Origin: Candidatus Bilophila faecipullorum
Lineage (GTDB): Bacteria; Desulfobacterota; Desulfovibrionia; Desulfovibrionales; Desulfovibrionaceae
Length of the DNA stretch: 64,000 nt
Assembly (NCBI GenBank): GCA_944326695.1
Contig: CALVEZ010000002.1
Coordinates: 62,001-126,000 of the forward strand
Direction: 5' to 3'
Numbering within the stretch: position 1 is the first letter of the stretch; every line of letters starts with the position of its first letter. Below are positions 8,815-18,420 of this stretch, piece by piece. The notes beneath the pieces are model-generated. The model was not told the origin of the DNA and did no database searches. It worked only from the letters and a program-made list of their open reading frames with translations. Both the position numbers and the translations under genes were made by a program.

Positions 8815-9438
8815 TTAACGTTGCGCTGCCTTGCGTTCGGCGTCCTCAAGGGAAGCGTAGCCGTAGGCGCGGGCCGTATGCTCCGCTACCTCCTTGGCCA
8901 GATTGCGTCCCTCCGCCCGGCATTTCTCCACATAGTCGGCGTAGAGGCGCAGGGTTTCCAGTGAATAGGTCTTCAGTTCCCCGTCCAGATAGGTTTCAAA
9001 AGAAGTCTGCCACGGGGTATCCCCGTCACTGGTAAGCGGGCGGCCTCCGGCGCGCATATGCGGGTAGGCGCTGTCCACCTCACGCTCCCAGTCAAGCTGT
9101 ATTTTAGAGATGGCGGCAATAAGGCTCCTGGCCTCCTCGCTCACCGGAGGCAGGCTTTCACGGATGTTTTCAAAATCCCGGGGATGCGTCCTTTCCATCA
9201 TGAAGGCGTACTTCTCCGCGAGCGGATTGCGCCCTTGTCGAGCAGCCTCCTCCACGCCCCGCTTGTAGCTCTCCAAGAGCGGCTCGCTCCAGCTCTCAAA
9301 CTGACAGGCACGCATCTTCTTGAAAAAGGCCGGATCATTCTGGCAGGACGCGCGGCCTCCCTCGTTCTGGACTCGGTCGAACATCGTCCATTCCAGCTCG
9401 CACAATTCGCGGATCACATCTTTTTTGGCGTCCATCAT
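8815..9438 (-). CDS. DUF4125 family protein
   Basis: A 207-residue soluble protein matching the DUF4125 family by its LEWTMFDRVQNEGGRASCQ opening, the EKYAFMMERTHP block near residue 80 and the SFETYLDGELKTYS motif near 145. The family occurs mainly in anaerobes and has no established function that I know of. The cysteine in GRASCQ is a family feature. AGGAG sits 7 nt upstream of two adjacent ATGs. The gene is isolated, and the hairpin at 8779-8804 follows it. Confidence 0.8.
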   Translation of the reverse strand: MMDAKKDVIRELCELEWTMFDRVQNEGGRASCQNDPAFFKKMRACQFESWSEPLLESYKRGVEEAARQGRNPLAEKYAFMMERTHPRDFENIRESLPPVSEEARSLIAAISKIQLDWEREVDSAYPHMRAGGRPLTSDGDTPWQTSFETYLDGELKTYSLETLRLYADYVEKCRAEGRNLAKEVAEHTARAYGYASLEDAERKAAQR

Positions 9439-10167
9439 GGGTATCTCCTGTGTGTGACGTATGAAAATCGGTAATAAAAGCCCTGCCGCGACGCGACTTC
9501 AGAGGGGCTTTCCCGTGCGGACGGCATAGGCAACGTACGCACGGCACGGTCAAGACAGCGTTCTTGGCCTTATTATTCTCTTTCATTCGCCAAAAGGGAA
9601 GACTTAGAGGAGCCTTTCCGCCGTCTGTGCTACCCATGTATCCTGAAAAACTCCGAGCAGGGAAAAAATATCCGCTGGAATGGCTTCTGTAACAGTGTGA
9701 AAATACACTTAATAAAGTTTGATGCTTCCCTATTTCGGCTTTTTTCGTCCGTGTGATTTCCGTGAGCAACGAATATGGGCTCCCATGTTGAAAGCCTTCG
9801 TTCGCTGCATCAACGGAACTGCCCACCACCTCACTGACAAGATTGATGAAATAGCCGAGCGCGTTGGTCACGGGGTTTTCGCCGCCCGCGCACGGAATCT
9901 CCAATCGATCCCAAAACGGAAGGGCTCCCCGAAGGCGCACGGAATGCCCGGCACCTGCTCCGCACAGCCTCAAGGCCGGGGCGGAGACAGCGACTGTCTT
10001 TTTCCTTCTTTCCTCTCCAAAAGGGCCGGATGTGACTGTCAAAACACTCCAGTGGTCCGGTATCGTTATGGTAGTTTATAGTGAAAATTTTCTTTATCGC
10101 TATTGTAAAACCCTTTTTACCTCTGTTGAAGACGATCTCTAATGTGATTTTTTTCTTTATATTGCGC
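9439..10167. other. Gene-free region
   Basis: About 730 bp with no gene I can support. On the minus strand between 9870 and 9710 a stretch reads like ordinary protein (NALGYFINLVSEVVGSSVDA and on), but it has no start, no ribosome site and no family I recognise. It may be a gene relic. Confidence 0.4.
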
Positions 10168-10195
10168 TTGTCAGGCAATTGGACTAGTTTATCAT
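10168..10195 (+). promoter_or_regulatory. Probable sigma-70 promoter of the binding-protein gene
   Basis: TTGTCA (10168-10173), a 16-bp spacer, then TATCAT (10190-10195) in an AT-rich region. This leaves a leader of about 115 nt before the ATG at 10318. Confidence 0.4.
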
Positions 10196-10317
10196 AGAGA
10201 GAAAGTCCTGTTCTTTTCTTTCTCTATCCATCCATGCAACGCCAGCAAAGGAGGTTGATGCTTTCGGCCATCGTATTCCGCCTTTTTCATCACTCTTTTT
10301 CCTCCCGGGAGGACAGC

Positions 10318-11441
10318 ATGAAAAAACGAATGAGTCTCGTCGCCGTATTGGCAGCCGCAATGTTGTACAGTCCCTCCGCCTTGGCCGGGCCGATCAAGAT
10401 CGGCCTCATGGCGCCCATCACCGGGGCTTTCGCCAGCGAAGGGCAGGACATGCAGAAAATTTGCGAACTCATGACGGAAGAACTCAACAAGGCCGGAGGC
10501 ATCAACGGGAAAGAGGTACGGCTGGTGGTGGAGGACGACGGCTCCACCCCGCGCTCGGCGGCAACGGCGGCCAGCCGTCTGGTGGCGGCGGACGTGTGCG
10601 CGGCCATCGGAACGTACGGTTCGGCCATTACCGAAGCCTCGCAGGACATCTATGACGAGGCCGGGATCGTCCAGATCGGCACCGGCTCGACATCCATCCG
10701 GCTCACGGACAAGGGTATGAAGCGCTTCTTCCGCACCTGCCCCCGTGACGACGAACAGGGCCGCGTGGCGCAAAGCACGCTGGAAAAGCTCGGCTTCAAG
10801 AAGGTGGCCATCCTGCATGACAATTCCGCCTACGCCAAGGGGCTGGCGGATGAGGCCAGACAGCGCATCATGGACAAGAAAAGCGCGGACATCGTCTTTT
10901 TGACGCGCTGGTCCCGGGCGAACGGGATTACTCGGCCATCCTGACCAAGATCAAGGGCGTGGAGCCCGATGCCCTGCTCTTCACGGGCTACTATCCCGAA
11001 GCGGGCCTGCTGCTGCGCCAGATGCAGGAAATGAAATGGTCCCTGCCCATGATCGGCGGCGACGCCACCAACAACACGGACCTCGTGAAAATCGCGGGCG
11101 AAGCCGCGGCGGGCTATCGCTTCATCTCCCCGATCATGCCCTCCGACATCGACACCCCGAGGGCCAAGGCCTTCCTCGCGGCGTATCAGGCCAAATACGG
11201 CGGCCTGCCCAGTTCCATCTGGTCGGTGCTGGCCGGAGACGCCTACAACGTGCTCATCGCCGCCGTGAAAGCCAGGGGGGACGATCCCGCAGCCATCGCG
11301 GACTACCTCCACAACGATCTCAAGGGCCTCGACTGCTTCACGGGTCAAATATCCTTTGACGAAAAGGGCGACCGCGTGGGCGATCTCTACCGCCTCTACG
11401 AAGTCAACGCCAAGGGCGACTTCATCCTCCAGCCGAAGTAA
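10318..11441 (+). pseudogene. livK: Branched-chain amino acid ABC substrate-binding protein (LivK type), frameshifted
   Basis: Read across one frameshift, this is a full-length (about 374 residue) periplasmic binding protein of the Leu/Ile/Val family. It has a signal peptide (ending PSALA), IKIGLMAPITG at the mature N-terminus, LNKAGGINGKEV, then a second half with LLFTGYYPEAGLLLRQM, IGGDATNN and a C-terminal DDPAAIADYL region. The frame breaks in a run of five T at 10897-10901. Six T would restore ...VFFDALVPG. As written, translation stops at 10944. GGGAGGA marks the start. No permease or ATPase genes are adjacent. Phase variation, -1 slippage, a real mutation or a sequencing error are all possible. 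Confidence 0.82.
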
Positions 11442-11808
11442 CATCCCGCCGGAGGCCCGGAAGCATCCGGGCCTCCTCCCCGCCGCGCTGCACGCTCGCC
11501 ACCACACAGGGGATTTCCCCCATGATCGCGTAACCGAGCGCCTCCTGCATGAGCGAAAAGCCCGGCCCGCTCGTGGCGGTCATGGCCTTGTCGCCCGCCA
11601 CGGACGCGGCGCAGACGGCGCAGAGGGAGGAAATCTCGTCCTCCATCTGGATGAATTTGCCCCCCACGCGGGGCAAATCTCCGGCCAGCAGTTCCGCGAT
11701 TTCCGTAGACGGGGTGATCGGATACCCCGCGAAAAAACGCAGCCCCGCATACAGCGCCCCACGCACGCAGGCTTCGTTGCCCTGAACAAACAAGACGTCG
11801 CCGTTCAT
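11422..11808 (-). pseudogene. korA: 2-oxoacid:ferredoxin oxidoreductase alpha subunit, N-terminal third only
   Basis: The first 108 residues match the alpha subunit of 2-oxoglutarate/2-oxoacid:ferredoxin oxidoreductases: GNEACVRGAL, FFAGYPITPSTEIAE, FIQMEDEIS and AMTATSGPGFSLMQEALGYA. Homology stops abruptly after VQRGG. About 20 unrelated residues follow, read antisense to the 3' end of the convergent livK relic, and end at 11422. A complete subunit is about 370 residues, and no beta or gamma subunit follows, so a deletion has fused this gene to livK. Its ATG overlaps the end of the ferredoxin gene by 4 bp, as in intact kor operons. Confidence 0.82.
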
Positions 11809-12011
11809 GCGCCCTCCCCGGCTTCATCGCCTTCCCGTACGCACTCCACCGCCAGATCGGGACAATACAGCTCGCACAGGCCGCAGCCCACGCACAGCGC
11901 CGGATCGCAGACCGCCTTCCCGTCCTCCCCGAGCGAAAGTGCCCGCGAACGGCAAAACGCCACGCAGACCCCGCATCCCTTGCACCATTGCCGATTGATG
12001 AGGACTTTCAT
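11805..12011 (-). CDS. korD: 2[4Fe-4S] ferredoxin-like delta subunit of a 2-oxoacid oxidoreductase
   Basis: A 68-residue protein with two ferredoxin clusters, CKGCGVCVAFC and CVGCGLCELYC, each followed by a further Cys-Pro-type environment. It is the electron-transfer subunit that precedes korA in kor/vor operons. GGAGGG lies 6 nt upstream of ATG. The reading frame is intact, but the catalytic partners are truncated (korA) or absent, so the protein is probably an orphan on its way to loss. Confidence 0.8.
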   Translation of the reverse strand: MKVLINRQWCKGCGVCVAFCRSRALSLGEDGKAVCDPALCVGCGLCELYCPDLAVECVREGDEAGEGA

Positions 12012-13543
12012 ACGCTACCCTCCGGGACGCCCCCGCCCCGCCGTTGCTGATACTCCCCGGCGGGACCGCGCCCGCCGCCGTGAACACGCCCTGCGCTTCC
12101 GGCCCTGCGGAAACGCTCCAAAGCCCGGACTCCGGGCCGTACAGGTCCGCGGGACAGCCCACCTCCGCTTCCCCGCCGTTTCGAGCCGTCGCCCGGACAC
12201 CGCCTCCCCCGGCGGAGTGCAGACCGTGTAAAGCGCCGGGTTCTGGAACGAGGAACGCTCCCATCCCCACGCCGGAAACACAGGCTCGCCGCGCCACGGC
12301 GGGATCGCCCGGAGGACAGACTTCGGAAGGCGGGCTGTGGCCGTTGCCTCCGGGCGCCTTGGCACGCCCCGGGCAGGTGGCCGGGCGGGTCTGGGGGATG
12401 ATGAAAAAGGGGCACGGCCCACGCGAACGCACGGCCCGGCTCCTGTAGAGCACAGGGCTGGCGAAGGGGGCATGACGAGGACGCAAGGCAGGTCTTGCGC
12501 CCGGGCACGGGCCAAAGACCGTCCGGCCCGCAGGGGAGCCCTATAAAGCAAGGAAAAACGCCATCCGTAGGGTATCGCAAGCATGGGTCCGCTCCTTTAC
12601 AGAAGGAACACGCCAAGCGGCGGGACAGGCGGGAAGGTCCACGGCAAACGCCGAAGTCAGAGACGAGAAAGCCAAAGCCGAGCGTGAAAGGCCACACGGC
12701 TTGACGAAAAACCGGAAGCAAGAGCTTCGGAAGACGGGGCGACCGCCCTGCTCCCGGCCTGTCCGGAGTTCAGGCCGCCAAACCAGAACAACGGCAGACC
12801 CCGGACCTGTTTTTGCGGAGATTTGGGCGGAGAAGGAAAGAAAAAATGCAAGAAAAACGGGAAAAAAGACTGTTACACTTGAAAAATGGACAGAAAAAAG
12901 ACGCATACCCACAGGAAGAGACAGCAGAAAAACATTCAGCAGCCATGCCGGAGAACGGCATAAGGGTATAGAGGAAGGTGATTGAACTATACGTAGCACA
13001 AACGAAGGCAAGGTCAATAGCTTTATGAATATGTCTTTATATTCACAAAAGAGTCGCAAAAGAATAGAAGAGAAACATATTTCACAAAGTAAAGAAAGGC
13101 TGGCTTTCCAGGAGGTTTTCCCAAGGCTCCTCTCCAAACAGGTACGCTCTCCCTCCCAGCGGGGCTCTTGAAAAGACGCGGAAAAGGCCCGTCCGTCGGG
13201 CCGCCTCCCCTTGTCCGGCCCCTGCGCCGGGAATGCGCCCGACCGCGGCCCTGCGGCGCGTCTTCCCGGCGTGCCGGCGCAGGCGGCGGGACGCTCTTCT
13301 TCCTTTTCCGGCCATGTCCGGCAGAATCGGGCAAAAAGGAAAGAGGATCGGCCCTACCCCTCCGCGTGAGAACCCTTATACTCAAACAGGAACGTTCCCT
13401 TTCCGCCTCAAAACAGGATACAAGCGTTCACGGGAAGCGCCGGACGCTTTCCCTGTACGGAGCCATGCCCGCCCTCCCCGTGCCATCACGAGGGAGGCGG
13501 GCCTGAAGGCGGCCCCTCATCACCCCTTACGCCCGGAAGCATC
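12012..13543. other. Long gene-free region
   Basis: About 1.5 kb. The open frames here overlap on all strands, start without ribosome sites and give proline/arginine-rich low-information proteins typical of GC-rich noncoding DNA. An AT-rich segment at 12930-13090 could hold a promoter. I see no terminator, repeat or RNA gene I can defend. Confidence 0.5.
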
Positions 13544-14677
13544 ATGATCCTGACCCTTACCTCGTTCTTCCTTTTCGCCTACATCCTTATAAGCCTCATC
13601 CTGCCGGGGCCGGGCGGCCTCGCGGTCAAAACGGCGGCGGCCCTGCTCTGCCTTGTGTTCAGCCAGAAATTCCTGATTTACGAGAGGTTGGGCGGCGCTT
13701 TCTTCGCCCCCGATCTGCCCCGCCCCTTCCTTTTGGTAATGGAAACGCTCTACGCCGCGCTGGTGATCCTCTTTTTCCTGCTTCTCCTCAAAGACCTTGC
13801 GGGCCTCGTCCTCTGGCTGAGCCGACAGATGGGCGGCTCATGGCACCTGCCCTTTACCGTGGCCCAGCGAAGCGGGGGGCTGGTCGCCCTTGCCCTTGCC
13901 CTCGGCGTCTTCGGCGTGTGGCAGTCGGTGAAGGTGCCTGCAGTGCGCACCGTCGAAATCGTCCTGCCGAACCTTCCCGCGCAAGCGGACGGCTTTTCTC
14001 TCGTGCAGCTTTCCGACATCCATATCGGCCCGCTGCTCAAAGGCCCCTGGCTGCGGTCGGTGGTAGAGAGGTCCAACGCCCTGCACCCCGACGCCGTGGT
14101 CCTGACCGGGGATTTCATCGACGGCACGCCGGACCAGCTCGCGGCGGACATCGCGCCCCTCGGTGATCTGCGCGCCAAGTACGGGGTTTACGGCATCACC
14201 GGCAATCATGAATATTACTACAATGTTGCGGCATGGCTGCCGGTCCTTGAAAGGCTCGGCGTGGACATGCTGCACAACGAGCATCGAGTCCTCGGCCCCG
14301 AAGGTGCGGAAGTGGTGATCGCGGGCTTGCCCGATCCCACGGAAAAGCGTTTCGGCGGGCCGGGGCCGGATTTTGAGGCGGCGCTGAAAGGCGCGCCCGA
14401 CACGGCGCGGGTGCTGCTCGCACACCAGCCGGGCGGGGCGAGGGAGCATCAAGGGGTGGATATGCAGCTTTCCGGGCACACGCACGGCGGGCTCATCTTT
14501 TTCCTGAAGTCCCTCATCGCACGCTTCAACGCAGGCTTCGTCAACGGCGAATACGACGTGGACGGCCTGAAACTCTACGTGCACCCGGGCACGGGGCTGT
14601 GGAACGGCTTCTCCTACCGCCTCGGCGTGCCCTCGGAGATAACCCGCTTCATCCTGCGCGCTCCGGGGAACTCCTGA
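13544..14677 (+). CDS. Membrane-anchored calcineurin-like metallophosphoesterase (YaeI-like)
   Basis: A 377-residue protein with about four N-terminal membrane helices (residues 1-125) followed by a calcineurin-fold phosphoesterase domain. Di-metal ligands are in order: QLSDIHIG (Asp, His), GDFIDG (Asp), GNHEYY (Asn, His), LLAHQP (His) and SGHTHGG (His-x-His). Relatives such as YaeI hydrolyse phosphodiesters, probably of lipid or cell-envelope origin (UDP-diacylglucosamine hydrolase LpxG is in the same superfamily). The substrate here is unproven. CGGAAG lies 6 nt before ATG. The gene stands alone between long noncoding stretches. Confidence 0.88.
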   Translation: MILTLTSFFLFAYILISLILPGPGGLAVKTAAALLCLVFSQKFLIYERLGGAFFAPDLPRPFLLVMETLYAALVILFFLLLLKDLAGLVLWLSRQMGGSWHLPFTVAQRSGGLVALALALGVFGVWQSVKVPAVRTVEIVLPNLPAQADGFSLVQLSDIHIGPLLKGPWLRSVVERSNALHPDAVVLTGDFIDGTPDQLAADIAPLGDLRAKYGVYGITGNHEYYYNVAAWLPVLERLGVDMLHNEHRVLGPEGAEVVIAGLPDPTEKRFGGPGPDFEAALKGAPDTARVLLAHQPGGAREHQGVDMQLSGHTHGGLIFFLKSLIARFNAGFVNGEYDVDGLKLYVHPGTGLWNGFSYRLGVPSEITRFILRAPGNS

Positions 14678-15314
14678 ACAGCGGCGCGAAGCTGACGGCA
14701 AGCCCCCTCCATCCTGTGTGCGCCCGGGAACACGTCGCCTGTCGGGTAGGCCGTCCCTCGTGGCCTGTGCCGTGCTGGGGCGGGCTCTGCGCGGCGGGTC
14801 CATAACGTAAGGAAACGGACGCCCTCTGATTCGAGCGCCCGAGCTTCTTGTGCAAAGTCGGCAGGAAGTTGATGCCACGGAAACACCCAACGAGGCGCAA
14901 CCCTCCCGCGCCGGTAGAACCACGTCAAAGCGGACTGCCCCCTGGAGCGTGTTGACACTCAACAAATAAAGCCGGGGTTTTTCGGTGTGCTGCCTTGTAC
15001 TCCGCCAAGGGAATGGTTGTTTCTAACCTACCTGAAAAAAATGAGGATTAGAATAGTGTCAACAGTCCCTCGCCCAAGCGGGCCCCGGACCAAGGCGGCG
15101 GACGGTTCTCGGAGGCGACAAAACACCGGGCGCCATCCGGCGCATAAAAAAACGCCGGACGCATCCGTGCGCGGCTGAAAAGCCCGTGCACCATGCTCCG
15201 GCGGGAAAAAAGGGCCGCCGTGGAATCTCTCTTCTCTTGGAAGGGGCATTCCACGGCAGCGGAAAAGGCATAAAGGACGGCGGAAAACGTTTCCCGCCGG
15301 GGCTCTCAGGCCGT

Positions 15315-15342
15315 GCCGTCACAAGGCGGATGGCCTATTGAT
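15315..15342. repeat. 28-bp block repeated at 18719-18746
   Basis: GTCACAAGGCGGATGGCC with flanks matches GTCACAATGGCGATGGCC at 18721 at about 25 of 28 positions, including the following TATTGAT/TCTTGAT. Both copies lie in gene-free DNA next to other inverted repeats. This suggests two ends or two relics of one mobile element. Confidence 0.5.
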
Positions 15343-15348
15343 GGCCTT

Positions 15349-15477
15349 AGAGCCGTTTCATTTTGAAACTGCTCTGGCCACACGCAGGTGCGGCCCGCCA
15401 CAATGCGGCGTAGTTTCTGCCAAAAATGACGTTTTTGGCAGAATGCCAACTTTGACTTGTGGAAAAAATCAAAGTTG
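15349..15477. repeat. Three consecutive inverted repeats
   Basis: Hairpin 1: AGAGC-C-GTTTCA/TGAAAC-T-GCTCT around 15350-15375. Hairpin 2: TTCTGCCAAAAA (15415-15426) with TTTTTGGCAGAA (15432-15443), perfect. Hairpin 3: CAACTTTGA (15447-15455) with TCAAAGTTG (15469-15477), perfect. They lie downstream of the minus-strand helicase gene and could end its transcript or form a structured RNA or mobile-element end. Confidence 0.6.
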
Positions 15478-15561
15478 ATTTGCTCCAGAATAACCACAAA
15501 CGTTGCTGACGCCGTTCCTATAATAAAATCACCATAGTAAATGATGAGAACCGGGTGATGG

Positions 15562-17334
15562 TCAGACGTCCTGGGACTGCTCGAACTGTTTCCGGCCCGT
15601 GGTGGAGCCGCGCGGCTTTTTGAATTTGGCGGAAGGCTGGCGGCGCGGCCCGGGCTTGAACGCCCGGCGCGGAGCGGGGTCCGGGCCCTCGTCCATCTTG
15701 GCGGATATCCTCACGCCGCTTATGAAAACGCCCTTGTTGAGCGTGACCAGCACGCCCTCGGCGAGTTCGGCGGCGACTTCCACCACGCTGAAGGCGTTGC
15801 GGATGTCGATAGCCCCGATGCTCTGGCCCGAAATGCCGCTCTCTCCGGTGATCGCCCCCACCAGCGCGCGGGGGGTTGCGCCGTGCGTGCGCCCCACGTT
15901 CAGATGCAGGCGGCTCATGGGGCCGCTCTCCCGGCGGCGCGGGCGCTGTTCCCGGTTTCTCGGGCCGTCATCAAAGGCGGGACGGGGCGGCACGGCCAGC
16001 GGATCGCTCTCGCTTACAGCCTCCTGCGCGCCGAAATCGCGCTGCATGAGCAGCTTGAGCAGGGCTGCGGCCATATCCCGCGCCACAGCCTCGCCTTCCG
16101 GGAAATTCTCGGCCTGAAAATCCTCCACCAGCAGCCGCCAGCGGTCCAGCGCGCCTTCGGCCAGCGTGCTGCGCACCTCTTCCAGCAGCTTGGACGTGCG
16201 GATATTGTGGACGTCGCGCAAGGTGGGCAATTGCCCCTGCGTGATGCGCGCCTTGGTGTAGCGGGTGATTTCCCGAATCTTGTACTGCTCGCGCACGGTG
16301 ACGAAGGTGAAGGCCCGGCCCACGCGCCCCGCTCTTCCGGTGCGGCCTATGCGGTGGACGTAGCCCTCAACGTCGTGCGGGATGTCGTAATTGATCACCG
16401 CGTCCACGTCGTCCACGTCGATGCCGCGCGCGGCAACGTCCGTGGCCACCAGAATTTCGAGGCCGTCCGAACGGAAACGGCCCATCACCCGGTCGCGCTG
16501 CGTCTGGTTCAAATCCCCGTGCAGGCCGTCGGCCTGATAACCGCGCTGCTGCAAATGGACGGTGATCTCGTCCACATTGCGCTTGGTGGCGCAGAAGACA
16601 AGGGCCTTGCGGAAACCTTCCGAGTCCAGAACCCGGCACAGGGCGTCCATCTTCTGGTAGGGCCGCACTTCGTAATAAAGCTGCTCGATGGCCGGGACGG
16701 TGAGCATCTTGTGCGCGATGGTCAACATTTCCGGCTCACGCAGGAAACGCTTGCTCAAGTCGCGGATGGGCTGGGGCATGGTGGCGGAAAAGAGCACCTT
16801 CTGACAGTCTTCGGGGCTCTGCGCGAGGATGAGCTCAATGTCTTCGCGGAAGCCCATATCGAGCATTTCGTCCGCTTCGTCGAGCACGACCATCCGCGTG
16901 CCGTCCAGACGCAGGGTGCCGCGCTGCAAGTGATCGATAACCCGGCCCGGCGTGCCCACGACCACCTGCGCGCCCTTGGCCAGCGCCCGTATCTGCCTTT
17001 CGATGGGCTGGCCCCCGTAAATGGGGAGAATGAAAATGGAACGCCGATAGGCGGCCAGCTTGCTCAGCTCCTCGGACACCTGAATGGCGAGTTCGCGCGT
17101 GGGGCACAGCACCAGCGCCTGCACGCCCTTGCTTTCCGTGGTCCTTTCCAGAAGGGGCAGCCCGAAGGCGGCGGTCTTGCCGGTCCCGGTCTGCGCCTGT
17201 CCGACGGCGTCGCGTCCGGTCAAAAGGGGCGGGATCGCCAAAATCTGAATGGGAGAGGGTTCCTCAAAACCCAAATCGGCAACGGCTTTCAAAAGTTCTC
17301 GGGATAAGCCCAATTCTTCAAACGATGCGGCCAT
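15562..17334 (-). CDS. deaD: DEAD-box ATP-dependent RNA helicase, DeaD/CsdA type
   Basis: A 590-residue helicase that unwinds RNA duplexes in ribosome assembly and mRNA turnover, especially in the cold. In order: Q motif and GFEEPSPIQ, Walker A AQTGTGKT (about residue 47), PTRELA, TPGR, Walker B VLDEADEM, SAT, then the second RecA domain with FCATKRNVDE, ATDVAARGID and HRIGRTGRAG. The last 200 residues hold a dimerisation-like helical region and the DbpA-type RNA-binding domain (HLNVGRTHGATPRALVGAI...), then a basic Arg/Lys/Pro-rich tail ending QDV. The start at 17334 follows AGGA and begins at the Q-motif helix. The open frame extends much further upstream, but only as antisense to the thioesterase gene. 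Confidence 0.95.
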   Translation of the reverse strand: MAASFEELGLSRELLKAVADLGFEEPSPIQILAIPPLLTGRDAVGQAQTGTGKTAAFGLPLLERTTESKGVQALVLCPTRELAIQVSEELSKLAAYRRSIFILPIYGGQPIERQIRALAKGAQVVVGTPGRVIDHLQRGTLRLDGTRMVVLDEADEMLDMGFREDIELILAQSPEDCQKVLFSATMPQPIRDLSKRFLREPEMLTIAHKMLTVPAIEQLYYEVRPYQKMDALCRVLDSEGFRKALVFCATKRNVDEITVHLQQRGYQADGLHGDLNQTQRDRVMGRFRSDGLEILVATDVAARGIDVDDVDAVINYDIPHDVEGYVHRIGRTGRAGRVGRAFTFVTVREQYKIREITRYTKARITQGQLPTLRDVHNIRTSKLLEEVRSTLAEGALDRWRLLVEDFQAENFPEGEAVARDMAAALLKLLMQRDFGAQEAVSESDPLAVPPRPAFDDGPRNREQRPRRRESGPMSRLHLNVGRTHGATPRALVGAITGESGISGQSIGAIDIRNAFSVVEVAAELAEGVLVTLNKGVFISGVRISAKMDEGPDPAPRRAFKPGPRRQPSAKFKKPRGSTTGRKQFEQSQDV

Positions 17335-17622
17335 GATATTCCTGAAGGTAAAAAGGTCGAAGTACGCCGACCATAGACCTATTGCGCCGAAGACACAAGA
17401 CCCGGAATGCGGCGTACAAAAGCGAGCCCTGAAAGGAGGCCGCCCGGAGGGGCGAGGCGCGCAAGGCACGGCAAAGCGCGACGGTGCCGCCGTGCCCGCG
17501 TTCCTTCCGCAGGGTGGCGGCCCGGCGGGGCGAGGCGGCTCAACTGGACGGGGGTACGCAAGGCGTGGTACAGCCGAGGCTTCCGCTATCCGTTTTTCCC
17601 TTTTCCATCGCAAGGAATCGCT

Positions 17623-18420
17623 ATGCTTGAAAACCCCGAATACACGCTGCCGGTACGGGCACGCTACGGCGAGGCCGGGACGGACGGCAAAATCCGCCTC
17701 GGCGCGCTGGCGAACTGGTTTCAGGAGGCGGCGGGGCACAACGCCTCTGCCCTCGGTTTCGGCGACGAACGGCTTTTTGCCGAAGGCAAGACATGGATAC
17801 TCACCCGCCTGACCCTGCGCATCCGCGATCTGCCCGCGCCGGGCGACGAGGTGCGGGTCCGCACATGGCCCGCCAAACTCGAACATCTGGGACACAGGGG
17901 CTATGAGGTCTACGACGCCGCCGGGCGACGCCTCGTCGCGGCGGTGAGCGCGTGGACGGTCATGGACCTCTCCACCCGCCGCCTGACGTCGCTCCCGGAA
18001 CATCTGGCCGCCATGTATCCGGTGAAGACGCTCCCCTGCATCCCCTTCCCCTCGCGGACCATCCCCCGCCTGCGCGAAGGCGTGCGCAGCGCGAACGTGC
18101 TTGTGCGCCGCGACGATCTCGACATCAACGGCCACGTCAACAACGCCCGCTATCTGGGCTGGCTGCTCGAATGCCTGCCGTGGAAGCCCGGCGAAAGCCT
18201 CATGCCTTCGCTTCTCGACGTCACCTTCCGGGCCGAATGCTTCCCCGGCGACGCGCTCGTCTCCCAGTGCGTGCCGCTCCCGGACGAATCCGATCCCTCC
18301 GTCCCCGACGATTTCCCAGCCGCGCCGCACGGCCTGCTGCACGTCCTGCGCCGGGCCGATTCCGGCGACGACGTCTGCCGCGCCGTCACGCGCTGGCTGG
18401 AAAGGCCGGACCTCGCCTGA
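17623..18420 (+). CDS. Acyl-ACP thioesterase (FatA/FatB-like)
   Basis: A 265-residue double-hotdog thioesterase that releases free fatty acids from acyl carrier protein. The N-terminal hotdog starts with a YGEAGTDGKIRLGALANWFQ block. The second holds the active-site motif DINGHVNNARYLGW (Asn and His). RBS AAGGA lies upstream of ATG. The longer frame beginning at 17407 is low-complexity and overlaps the divergent helicase promoter region, so it is rejected. It is divergent from deaD and otherwise monocistronic. With the acyl-ACP synthetase fusion at 29.8-34.0 kb, it suggests active fatty acid release and reuse. Confidence 0.85.
   Translation: MLENPEYTLPVRARYGEAGTDGKIRLGALANWFQEAAGHNASALGFGDERLFAEGKTWILTRLTLRIRDLPAPGDEVRVRTWPAKLEHLGHRGYEVYDAAGRRLVAAVSAWTVMDLSTRRLTSLPEHLAAMYPVKTLPCIPFPSRTIPRLREGVRSANVLVRRDDLDINGHVNNARYLGWLLECLPWKPGESLMPSLLDVTFRAECFPGDALVSQCVPLPDESDPSVPDDFPAAPHGLLHVLRRADSGDDVCRAVTRWLERPDLA

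Larger units (their letters stand above)
14678..15561. other. Gene-free region with clustered hairpins at its right end
   Basis: About 880 bp without a supported gene. The left part is featureless GC-rich DNA. The right part (15315-15480) carries a 28-bp block repeated at 18719 and three strong inverted repeats, described separately. Confidence 0.5.
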
